Assembly (NCBI GenBank): GCA_009760855.2
Contig: WPIO01000020.1
Location: forward strand, 2,076,001 to 2,140,000
Length of the DNA: 64,000 nt
DNA from: Cristatella mucedo
Lineage: Eukaryota > Bryozoa > Phylactolaemata > Cristatellidae
Direction: 5' to 3'
Shown in pieces: positions 32,899 to 64,000 of the stretch (position 1 is the first letter of the stretch; every line of letters starts with the position of its first letter). The notes under the pieces are model-generated. The model ran no database searches. It was given only the letters and a program-made list of their open reading frames with translations, and was not told the origin of the DNA. A program made the position numbers and the translations under genes.

Positions 32899-34018
32899 AT
32901 TGACGGGCCTTTTTCGTTAGAATCTTCATGTTTGAGTGCTAGTCGGCCTAATGTTTCAACCTTTAACCCTTCAGTCGCTCGTCTCTATCATGGCACTTGT
33001 GAGCTTCATGTTTAGGACGATCCTTGAGTACATTGACTTATTTTCCATAGCTCCCAAAATCCGAAAGCGACAGCGGGTCCAGCACAGCAGCGACGGGATC
33101 TCTTCAGCTGGCAGCAAGCTTTACGGCTTTATCAGCATTGCGAGAGAGGATCTATCGGCGGTTATGGCGGTTGTGAGGATACGCGATGCACTTTAGTCAG
33201 TTCGAGTTTTGTAAGGGTCCACCGCGAAGAAGTCACAGTTGCTTGAGCAATCCGTTGGTTCCTGCTAAATTCTTGGGATAGCAAACATTCCATTATCCAT
33301 TATGATACATTATGGCTCTCTTCCCCCTCTGTATGCACGCCGTAATACTACATAAACTTAGCACAATGATATTTCGTGACTCGCATAAAATTTAGAGCCA
33401 GTAGTTTCATCTAGCGAGCAGCAATTGTCCACCTTACTTAAATAGTTCCCAGCAGAGCTGTGCTCGCGTGTGAAATGAGGTGTCCACGACCTTTCCAGAT
33501 CTCCGGCGGCGTGCCGAACTATTGCGTGTACGCCGCGCACAGCCTATCAAACGCTTTTGTGGAGAGCTCTTTCGCATCTGTCTTGTTAAATTGTCCACAC
33601 GCGTAGGAAAAAATGCATCCGCTGGGCGCAAGCGACCTTTTGACACCTTGTCTGTCAATCAAATATGAATACTCACTGTTCTCTTACTCTGCTCTAACGT
33701 AAGCTAGAATGTTTTGTTACATTTCTACGGATACTAATCTATCTATGTAGTGAACCTCGTCCGTGCGACACCTATACCAGGAGCAGCCGACTGTCTAGGC
33801 TCGTTCGACCCCCTGGCTGGCAATGTAATGCAACTTTGGTGAACATGACCAGCAACCATCCGTTCGTGACCTGCCATCCCGCGATGAACTTTCAGCTGTT
33901 GTGCATAATGCAGCCACTGGGTCAAAAGTCATACATACAATAATCTCGTTCATTCATTATCATATATCGTGCTGCTCAGACAGCTAATACGGCGTCGTTT
34001 GTTCAAAGAGCCAGCTCA
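32899..34018. other. Unrecognised sequence
   Basis: An 86-codon frame at 32936-33196 has no family signature. Nothing else was recognised. Confidence 0.4.
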
Positions 34019-34054
34019 CTTCCTGCTATGGGCAATGTGCCCCATAGCAGGAAG
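34019..34054. repeat. Perfect 14-bp hairpin
   Basis: CTTCCTGCTATGGG and its complement flank an 8-base loop. Not part of any repeat family I can see. Confidence 0.9.
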
Positions 34055-34129
34055 CTAAGTATGGTCGCCAGCGTCTGCTAATAATTACAATGAACAAGCA
34101 TTTTTCGAGATTTATTACCTGCTTAGACG

Positions 34130-34320
34130 TTCTCCCTAAAAAAACTCCCACCAAACGCTAAACCCTAAAACCTAAGCTCAAAAACCTCGACGACGAAAAA
34201 CTATACAAAATCTACCCACTAGATTCTGAAACGTAAACCCCAAAACTCACAGCTCCTAAGCACTACGCCAAAAATATCTTAAACTTTACGCTAAACGCAT
34301 ATCTCAAAACGTGTTTATAA
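34130..34320. other. Strand-asymmetric A/C-rich segment
   Basis: The + strand is rich in A and C and poor in G for about 190 bp (e.g. GCTAAACCCTAAAACCTAAG), then switches to AT-rich sequence to about 34435. It is not a telomere array because the CCCTAAA-like units do not repeat regularly. Confidence 0.6.
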
Positions 34321-34435
34321 GATAAATAAATATATATGTTATAAATAAAATAAAGTATACATAAATAATAATAATATATGAACTTATAAATAAATTATAT
34401 ATAAATTATAAATATAAATACAAGCATAAATATAA

Positions 34436-35625
34436 GCAGACACTGGTGGCCACGTTTGACAGCACGGCACGGCACGGGCACTGTGCCCATCGGTCTGCGA
34501 AACGATGCCTACGCACTGCTTCGAGGCTGACTGCTGCCCACGGTCTAGCTGGCTATAGCCGACCCATGCGCCCAAGACGCCCCGTCAATGCCGTTTACGA
34601 CTACTGCCGTCTCCTGCCGCGGCGCTAAGAGGCGTATCCGACTGCGGCTTCGCGCCTCCTTACCCGTTGGCAGTGTCGGCTCAGGGCTTAATCCATAGCT
34701 TTCGTAGGAAAAAGTCTAGTCAAACCGTTAGTCGTCATGACGCACTCACGCCAGCTACTGCAACACTGCCCTAAGGCTGCCGCTGGAGGAGCAGATCGAC
34801 CTACCGACACCAGACCGCGGCGACCGGCGAGTGGAGAGCGTCGATGCGCGTGCTGAGAGGGGGGAGGGAACGACGTAGTGCTTCGAACCGCTTCGGAAGT
34901 ACTTCGATTGGCCAGAAATTGACCTCGCCAGACCGTGCCGATTTCGACAGCATATCGCATACATAAATGACTGGCGACGCTTCGCTGGCGAATTCTCTTG
35001 TAGGTAACCAGCAGGCGGGTCCGTTTTAGTCAGAGGCTCGGCGACAGGGCGAAGGCCGCCTGGTCGGCTAAATATAGTCGGTGATATGCTCTGATGGTGA
35101 CTGCATATTGCAAATACTTGCGTTTGCAGTCTACCGCTATGGGCGCAATGTCCTTAAATAAGTTACATCCGACCCTCTACACCACATGTTCACGCTATCT
35201 CGTAATAGGAAAACGCGTGCCGAGAATAGCTAGCGAGGCGAAATCTGCAAAGCAATGGACTGTTTCTGCATTGCGTTATTGGTTCTTGCTGACTCGTGAA
35301 TTCTTCCCCCCCCCCCAATCGCGAACGGTCTCAATTTGTAAGTTCTCTTTAGATTAAATAATAACCGCTTCACAATGCTTCGAACTCAAAATAACTTTAT
35401 GGGAGCTTCCTACTTTGCTCTGCACTATATCATTAGGGCACGGCGAGCCCAATGGCAAAATCAACTACAAGGAATTGGTATGTGGACCGATCGCGACCGA
35501 TGCAGTTTCCTTCACTCGTCTATTCTTATCGCAACGAGCGGATCGAGCTGCGTTCCGCCACCGATAGCGGCTACTATCGGGCCTTAGAAGGCCTTGAGAA
35601 GCTGTGAATTGAAAATCCCAGTTAT
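34436..35625. other. Unrecognised sequence
   Basis: No coding signature. A C-run of 10 near 35307. Confidence 0.4.
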
Positions 35626-35782
35626 AATGATAATAATAATGCACTTGATGAATCGCCCTCATAGAATTCAATCTCTTCCTAGGCGCTTTACATTTGCTGC
35701 AAAGGGAAACGCGATTGAATCGTGAGTAATATCATGCTTGATAACAACATGAACGATGTGGTTAGGGGTGACATGCACAGGG
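35626..35782 (-). mobile_element. LINE-A 3' tail, antisense
   Basis: TAA repeats, reversed terminal stem-loop, GCTGCAAAGGGAAACGCGAT, and 3' UTR repeats ending at ACATGCACAGGGT. Severely truncated. Confidence 0.85.
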
Positions 35783-36893
35783 TTTGAAATTAGGACCCCG
35801 GTAGACGGTACTCCAGCCACTTTTGGTCGATGGATCGCGTGTGACCTTTATGGTGCTCTGGTCCGAGCACCCTGAAATGTGTGAGAGAGAGAGACATCCT
35901 AAAATCAGCGATTCATAATATGCAGTCACCACCATAGCATCGAGCCACCGTTTCGTAGATGACCAACTGACGATGCTTTGAGCAGGTGGCTACTTTTCAA
36001 CAATCTACGGAGCAACTAATTGAGCTACAGAACTGCCGTTGAGCTAAAGCAATGTGGCGTGATAATGAAGCACGTCTACAAAAGCTCTAAACGTAGACCA
36101 TTAGGAGAAGACCGGAAGAGGCTGCCTCCAATAAGGGTTCGTGTACTTAATCAGTAAGGATTAGTTCAGTGGCGACCCGACAAGCTCAAGCATTACAAAA
36201 GCAACAATTACGAAAGCTATAGAGTGAATTATACGCAGCAACATTCTCAAGAGGCTTCAAAGAAATGTATATTCCTCAGGGCGCTATGCAAATGTCTTAT
36301 TATCATTTTATTTATGTGGACAGAAGCAACTAGTGTAAAATCCAAATTCATCAGACAATAAAATCATCTAATGGACCGAGTTTTTTCTGCTATTTTACCC
36401 TATCGATCGCCATTCCTCTACACATCTGATCACATGCGGATCTCACTTTACCAGGAATGTGTTTCTGTTTTGCAATCCAAAACAAAACGCGAGTAGAGAA
36501 ACCTAAAAACTCCTGACATTTAAGCTGTCTGCAGCTAATTTTGATCCTCGGTCCTTTCGACGGAACCTCTTATTGAACTTCCCACCATGATGCCGCGTTG
36601 CAAATCGACGCTAGCTAATGCACAAGATGAGTCTAAGCCTCAGACTAAATGGCAGCTCCGTACCCACCCAAACACCCTCTGATTGTTGGCTTGCATAAAC
36701 GAGCAAGAAATACTAAACGTAGGCTTGAAAAGGCAAAAAAGTCGGGACTCGCTGTCCATTGATCGGTATTTGAGAAGAGTATTTTAGGCCGTATAAATAC
36801 ATCGTCGCTAAAAACCGCCCATTCTTGCTAAGTGCAAATTTTACAGACAAGTAGCAGAATCACATATCAATAATCCAAAAGTGTGGATATTTG
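35783..36893. other. Mostly unrecognised; possible LINE tail near 36270
   Basis: CTCAGGGCGCTATGCAAATG at 36276-36295, followed by TTATTATC, resembles a LINE/SINE terminal hairpin half. The rest is unassigned. Confidence 0.4.
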
Positions 36894-37253
36894 CTATCGA
36901 TTGTCCCCTTGGGCTCTCACAAGTAAGCATTCTCCCCAGTGATCCCAGTGGCGACTTAGCAGAGCGTTTCTGCACATTCTTTCGTTGGTAGGATAGAATG
37001 TACGGATGAAAGACTCGATCTCCTTCCTCACCGAGTCGTGCCTGCCGCCGGACTGCAGATCCGCGACGTCCTGCTTTTCGTCTCCCTTGTCTGTCACTTC
37101 AGTCACTACTGAACTCGTCGTAGCTGTAGATACATCTGCGGTTACTTGTAAGGTCTCTTCCCTCTGAAAACTGCTGTTGTCCGCCCACTCGTTTACAAGC
37201 CGACCCAGACCAAGGAAACATAAGTAACTTTCATCAAGTTTTCTTTCTGCCAT
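36894..37253 (-). CDS. Hypothetical 119-codon ORF
   Basis: Starts MAERKLDESYLCFLGLGRLV. Its composition is mixed and charged, unlike the low-complexity frames nearby, and it has an acidic Ser/Thr/Val-rich middle. An upstream ATG at 37289 would add a hydrophobic leader (MSIVFIVFFLSR). I recognise no family and see no splice partners. It may be chance or a transposon relic. Confidence 0.25.
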   Translation of the reverse strand: MAERKLDESYLCFLGLGRLVNEWADNSSFQREETLQVTADVSTATTSSVVTEVTDKGDEKQDVADLQSGGRHDSVRKEIESFIRTFYPTNERMCRNALLSRHWDHWGECLLVRAQGDNR

Positions 37254-37309
37254 TCTCGATAAAAAAAATACGATAAACACAATAGACACGATAAAAAACT
37301 AGTCCAATT

Positions 37310-37475
37310 CATTTGCATAGCGACCAAGGTGAACTTAATCTCTATCCAGGCGCTTCACATATGCTACAGGGCTCGAGCATACGACAACGGTCACCGAATG
37401 CGTTCACCTTAACCTCGGTCATCAAAGGCACGCGTGGGCACCTTGACCCCGGGCCAATTCTTCTGGAGCAACTCT
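37310..37475 (-). mobile_element. SINE-A, antisense
   Basis: Reversed tail hairpin (AACTTAATCTCTATCCAGGC GCTTCACAT), GGGCTCGAGCAT as reversed B box, then the reversed head (CACCTTAACCTCGG..). Confidence 0.65.
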
Positions 37476-37601
37476 CGACACGCTCGGATAAGAGATGTGT
37501 GAAGTGACAAACTTGGTTGCGTTCCACTTCAGCGGCAGCTCACGGTCCAGATGTAAATGGCTATCACTCATTGGGGGGGGGGTGCTCTTAAAGTATGGGG
37601 T

Positions 37602-37641
37602 ACCGTATGGTACCGTCGGGATCCTTATGGTACCATACGGT
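37602..37641. repeat. 13-bp inverted repeat with KpnI-like GGTACC cores
   Basis: ACCGTATGGTACC and its complement are separated by 14 bases, inside a GGTACC-rich stretch directly after a G-run. Confidence 0.85.
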
Positions 37642-37699
37642 TCGGTCTTAAGCTTCTTTTTACAATCATTGCTCTCTCATCGTGGTCATTGGATCACCA

Positions 37700-38190
37700 A
37701 ACAAACATGATCTCGGCTTGCATTTCTAGTCGCCACCTCCTTACTATACCAGTGTGCTTCCGAGCCACGGCTCTTCGGTTTCCAGTCGTCTTTCCATTGC
37801 TCAAGTTAAATTAAAAATTATTTTACTATCGGGCCTTCAGTTTGTATGCACCGGAAGTCTGGAACAAGCTTTCGGCTTCTGTCTCCCACCTCCAATTGCT
37901 TTGCATCATTCACGTCTCAGCTAAAGACGAAGCTGTTTCCCTAAGCTTTCCCTTAGACCTGGCGAACTTCTGTTCTAGCGTGTTTTCCATGCCCAATTCA
38001 ATGCATGTTACTAGCCAGAGGTTCTACTAACAGGTGGCCCAGAGTGTCTGTCTTCTTATGGATTTTGTATGCTGGTCTATGTCTGATACCACAAATGTTA
38101 TTCACCCTTGTTTATTTCCTCTCGCAACGAGTTGAAAAGCACCAGGATAGAGATGTAATTCTCTTAGGATGCTATAGAAATGAGCTTTAC
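37700..38190 (+). pseudogene. L2-like LINE C-terminal fragment, sense
   Basis: RAFSLYAPEVWNKLSASVSH matches the RAFS..P..WNSLP motif of L2-type RT ends. A terminal-hairpin-like AGAGATGTAATTCTCTTAGG and GCTATAGAAATGAGC follow. Distinct from LINE-A and LINE-B. Confidence 0.6.
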
Positions 38191-38721
38191 TATTCTTGTG
38201 GACGCCGAAGGAGTGCTGTTTTTTTACCAGCTGCATTGCTACATGGCAACCTATGATTGTATCATGTGCTTTTAGTGCAATGGCTTCTACGTGGCTTCTA
38301 CACGGCGAAATATATGAAGGCATCTTCAGATCATTCGAAACTTTAGTCGAAATTCGTAATGCTCACAGTCAGGTTTTGGCTTCATGCCATCCCTCTTTAT
38401 GCCGAAAATAACATTTGCAAGAGTTTACTGGACACAACACATAGCCTAGGAGAAAGCACAGCTAATCTAGGAAGAGAGGACTCCCAGAGAGACAAGCTAT
38501 TGAAACCGATGTACAATAGCACTGAGATGGGGAAAGGAAATTTTTAATACATTCTCGTGGTGTCAGGTTCGTTTTCTTGCTTTGTAAAGGCCCGTCCGAG
38601 GAAATGAATACTGCGATTTGCACGGCTTGATCCACCAATATGCTTTCTATTTTACATTCATATCTCTTTTGCTCAATCGCCAAGCAATTTCGCCTATTCG
38701 CATGGGGTACTAGATAATGGG

Positions 38722-38785
38722 TTAGGACATCTGTCTTGAACTCCACGACCCAGGACACGGATTCAAGTCCTACAGCAGGCAGCCC
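38722..38785 (+). mobile_element. Possible SINE-B head, sense
   Basis: GGTTAGGACATCTGTCTTGA..ACGGATTCAAGTCCTACAGC has a tRNA-like A box and a GATTCAAGTCC B box. It does not fold as a full tRNA in my reading. Confidence 0.4.
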
Positions 38786-39480
38786 TTCATTTCCGCAGCT
38801 TTAACGAACGTAAGCCATCGCCACTACACTCCTGCCGGCGAACATCTGAACCCCTCCCACCCACTCATGCTGAGGCCATTGGCCCTGCACGTCCATCGGC
38901 ACTCACGTGTGTCCTTGCGATATATGAAATTTTCATCACAAGTGCTGTAAGCATCACACACTGGCTAGTTAAGAGTGCATTTTCCGTGGCGAGCCGCAAG
39001 CGTACAGACTGTGCCGAGATACTCAAGACAAATGAGCCAAGTAACGAGCCGGAAGTGGAATCTCGAAGCTCACTGCTTCTCCTGCTGCAGAAGTCGGAAG
39101 CACGAAATGGATTCGGGTGAATTACGGCCATCGCCCGCCGACAGCCCCTCCCTCCGGCGTCAAGCTTTGTGCGACTCTCAGGCGCAAACAGTTGATCGTC
39201 AGGCAGCAGCTGCTGTGGAACGCAGGCGCAAGTAGCAACCATCTTGCCATCGTCGGTCTGACGAGCTGCCCCGGATGCTGCCAGCTCTCGATGGCAACAC
39301 GAGAGGAAGATGGAGGTCAGGTCGACACTGCTAGAAACCGGCTGATGGATACTGTCACAAATGGATGCTGCACAGACACTGAAAGCCGACCGTTCAGCAG
39401 CCGCAGATAGGCGCTAGCCCGTGGTTGCAGTCCTGATGGTGGGTGCAAAACGCTCGGCACTCAGGAGCCGGCAGCCCAAC
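38786..39480 (-). other. Probable 3' UTR/downstream region of - endophilin copy
   Basis: Lies just beyond the stop of the SH3 exon. No convincing AATAAA was found on the minus strand close by, so the transcript end is undefined. Confidence 0.4.
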
Positions 39481-61339
<21,859 letters not shown>

Positions 61340-61550
61340 CTGCAAATCCACAGAGAGACTACCGCCGTGCAAGCATCACTAGATGCCGCTGCCGGCCAAA
61401 GTTCAGGCCACACGCGCGGTATGCCAAGCAGCCCATTTCTTGCATCGTGAGCCCGAGACCAAACAGCCAGCTCCGTGGCGACGAGAGGGGCATAATGGGC
61501 AGAGCACCAAGCAGCCGTGGCCTCGCGAAAGAAACAGCCCACCGCAGTCT

Positions 61551-62045
61551 GGCAGCAGTGGACTGTGGAGGCAGCAGCAGCGGCAATGGTGCCATCATGC
61601 TGGGCAAAGCCGGGCAAGGGGCAGACATCGAGCAGCTCTTAGTGGCAACTCAGCGCCGCCCGAGCTATCGGTCAGCAGAGTGGCGCTGCCTGACCGCATC
61701 GCCGCTGCCACGCTGCTGCAGGTCAGTGAACCACACACAGCATGCAGGGCTTGCCGGCCAGTCAGCCATATCTCACCAATCGCCCTCCGAATACAGTCAA
61801 TCAATCAGTGCAATAAACAGCCCCGATCGTGCACATTGCCACACACACCATGCACCAGTATCACCTTCCCTACCCCACCCATACATGGGTTAAGCTGCAT
61901 CTAGTCTATTAAACGTTCAGAGTCACAAAGTTGTTTCGAGTTCGACCTCATTCAAAAGCCACGTCTACTCAGGCAGAGCTGTTTAAACTGAGCCAGCATC
62001 GTTTTGAGGCTGTAAAACTAAAGGGTAGTCAATTCAAGGACCTCA
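61551..62045. other. Sequence beyond outer edge of right arm
   Basis: Not similar to the sequence around + exon 1. I looked for the reversed exon 1 coding sequence up to 64000 and did not see it. Confidence 0.5.
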
Positions 62046-62047
62046 TT

Positions 62048-62150
62048 AATATAGTAGCATGTGAGCCTTAGCAGCTATCACCCTGCTTGCACTAGGCAAT
62101 TAAGGATTGCCTGGTGCAAGCAAGGTCCACCTTTACCTGGTTACTCGAGA
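62048..62150 (-). mobile_element. SINE-B body, antisense
   Basis: Hairpin CTTGCACTAGGCAAT / ATTGCCTGGTGCAAG is the clearest example of the family stem. The tRNA-like head is missing or degraded. Confidence 0.6.
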
Positions 62151-62810
62151 TCTTCCGACTGGAGATTAGAAGAAATTACAACCTCCATTCATAGACACAC
62201 ATACACACCCATCATCTCGCAAAGAACTGCTATTCGTAGCTGCAATAGTTAAATAGTAACGTTAATATTTAGCTATTGGGTAATTAAGATAGCCCTCTAA
62301 GTGACCTAAATCTCGATAACTTACTCATTGCTGCAAGAGAAGCAATGACCGAGAGTTAATGATTCCCACGGTAACATGGCATGGACAAGCATGTAAAAGC
62401 ACACATACACAGACACTCGGGGCCAACAGTCTCCAGAGCCCCCGGTTAGTAATATGCACTGAATTGAACCCCAGTTGTGCTCATTAGCTCAGGATGGCTG
62501 TAATATGATACAGCCAGATGGGGGTCAAACGGCTGGGTCAAACCTGCACTTGACTTGGGGCACGATGGCTGGGCTATGACAGTGCAGGCTGGCCCTTGGA
62601 GCCCAATGAAGGGCCGGGTCCTAGGAGGGGCTGGGGGGGGGAGTTTTTCGTTGGGATCCTGCTTTTGCAGTGAGGTACTGCTGTGTGAAACCCCCTGCTT
62701 ATCTCACTCACTCATCTATAGCTCATCGATAGCGAATGATGAGAGCACTGGCGATCTGCCACTAAAAAATAACAAGTTCACTGGGGCTCAGGGACCTAGC
62801 TGGCTCAAAG
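62151..62810. other. Unrecognised sequence
   Basis: A G-run near 62634; nothing recognised. Confidence 0.4.
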
Positions 62811-62814
62811 TCAT

Positions 62815-63130
62815 CACAGGTGGTGACAGATGCCGGAAGTGAGTTCCAGGCTTTCGGTGCACACAAAACTGACGGCCCGATTACCAGAAGACTTCAATCA
62901 AGTCCGAGGAACAGACTACAAACCGAGGAGCGCATAGAGCCTTTGAGAATATAATATAGCATATGAGGAGGAATCTAGAAAAAAGACTGACAGACTGTTG
63001 CTTGTGATTGAAACCTTTAAAGCAAGTTACCAAAGGTAGTAAATGACCAATCAAGACGTTTATCTAATTGCGGCCTTATGCGTGGCACCATTACCAACCC
63101 CAGAAGTTGCAAATGGCTCTGCGAGAGCTA
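62815..63130 (-). mobile_element. Old L2-like LINE fragment, antisense
   Basis: GTGAGTTCCAGGCTTTCGG and the sequence around it are the reverse of the ..PKAWNSL coding motif of LINE-A-type RT ends. Diverged, with no tail seen. Confidence 0.5.
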
Positions 63131-64000
63131 CTTGAAAGGTGAAGCAGACCAAATCCCACTACAACCCAATCCACAAATGCCAACATACCAATTACGGAAA
63201 ACTTAGCAGCCATCTTCGATAGGCACCTCACCAAACCAATATATAGGAATTTTAATAATTAGAACTTAAACAGCTCCACATACTGGTCTTGGCACATGTG
63301 GCAGCATCGGTGCTGCAGTTTTGATCTATTTGTGATCGGTCAGCAGTCTCAAACGCTCGGCCGTGCTCAGACGCAGGCATGTAGGCACACACAACCATGC
63401 ATGCACGCGCGAACATGAGCACAAACATATATGCACAGACAACATACACATCACACACACAGTATACACACACACACACACGAATGCACACGCACGCAAT
63501 ACATGAGCACGCACCAGTTCCAGCATCGAGGGTTGTTGTGATCCACTGACTTAGCTCCGGTGGTCGATGAACAGATGAAAGTAGGTGGTGCTAGCCTCGG
63601 TCAGCTATTTACAGGCTATGCTCCCAGCGCCCAGCACGGAGCAAGCTTATAAGACAGTATTGCAAAAGCTTTGACATGGAGAAGGGTGGCAGTAGTGACT
63701 AATGTTTCTAGCCAGAAGAAGGCTGAGGCTAGGCTGGGAAATCTGGCGATGCCTGTTTGTTTGGTGATGACCCTTTTGGTACTAACCAACCATTGACCCA
63801 TTGGCCACAATCCCTCTGCTGATAAGCAGCAGAGGCACTTGCCCCTCCCCCCCCCCAATTTTCGGCTCCACCGTTGGTGTTGTTTCGAAGCACTAAATTC
63901 AAGGCAAATTCATCCAGGAAATCGACCCCCTCCATCGCCGGACATCATAATTGCTCTCTGTCTGGCATTGGGGACTGCCATACTGGCTAGGTAAGACTTC
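63131..64000. other. Unrecognised sequence with (CA)-rich stretch
   Basis: Imperfect CA/CG-rich repeat at about 63420-63500 and a C-run near 63847. No gene was recognised up to the window edge. Confidence 0.4.

Noticed and set aside
34150-34180. Telomere-like CCCTAAA words
   Set aside because: Only one or two irregular words, no array.
61551-64000. Exon 1 of the - endophilin copy
   Set aside because: The reverse complement of the + exon 1 coding sequence is not visible; other exon 1 versions cannot be excluded.

Overview
The window is animal nuclear DNA. It holds a spliced gene with GT-AG introns, several retrotransposon families, long dinucleotide and trinucleotide microsatellites, and no operons or prokaryotic signals. 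Moderate GC, extreme microsatellite load, L2-like LINEs ending in (TTA)n and recent internal duplication would suit a repeat-rich invertebrate, possibly a flatworm such as Macrostomum. The species is inference only.

The main structure is a large imperfect inverted duplication of an endophilin-A gene. The left arm (about 8871-21971, + strand) and right arm (about 43143-61550, - strand) carry the same exons 2-7 in opposite orientation, with conserved splice sites and phases. The genes converge across a spacer of about 21 kb. The + copy has exon 1 (N-terminal helix) through exon 7. It then meets an in-frame TGA at the end of the BAR domain, and no linker or SH3 exon follows it. The - copy has intact exons 2-7, a linker exon (42521-42765) and an SH3 exon (39481-39668), but its exon 1 is not in the window. 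Hand-counted exon differences are very uneven: 5/69, 9/73, 12/138, 2/134, 0/67 and 16/208 for exons 2-7. This suggests gene conversion around exons 5-6. Several LINE insertions occur in one arm only and have a clean empty site in the other.

Layout: 1-2030 mostly unrecognised with one SINE; 2033-2250 compound TG microsatellite; 2470-4130 and 7657-8425 two direct copies of one unit, the first split by a LINE; 4630-6170 decayed Tigger/pogo transposase; 8492-21165 BAR-only endophilin copy; 22000-27160 SINE, LINE and unrecognised sequence; 27167-32087 a young LTR retrotransposon with 488-bp LTRs, split gag, a textbook -1 frameshift signal and intact pol; 32093-39480 microsatellite, short repeats and one weak ORF; 39481-61339 the second endophilin copy, whose intron 6 is swollen to 6.6 kb by LINEs; 61550-64000 SINE/LINE fragments and unrecognised sequence.

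Two L2-like LINE families recur. LINE-A has a GCGC stem-loop tail followed by (TTA)n. LINE-B has an (ATTAC)n tail. There are two tRNA-related SINE families: SINE-A shares the LINE-type tail hairpin, and SINE-B has its own conserved internal hairpin. These family names are local labels, not database names.
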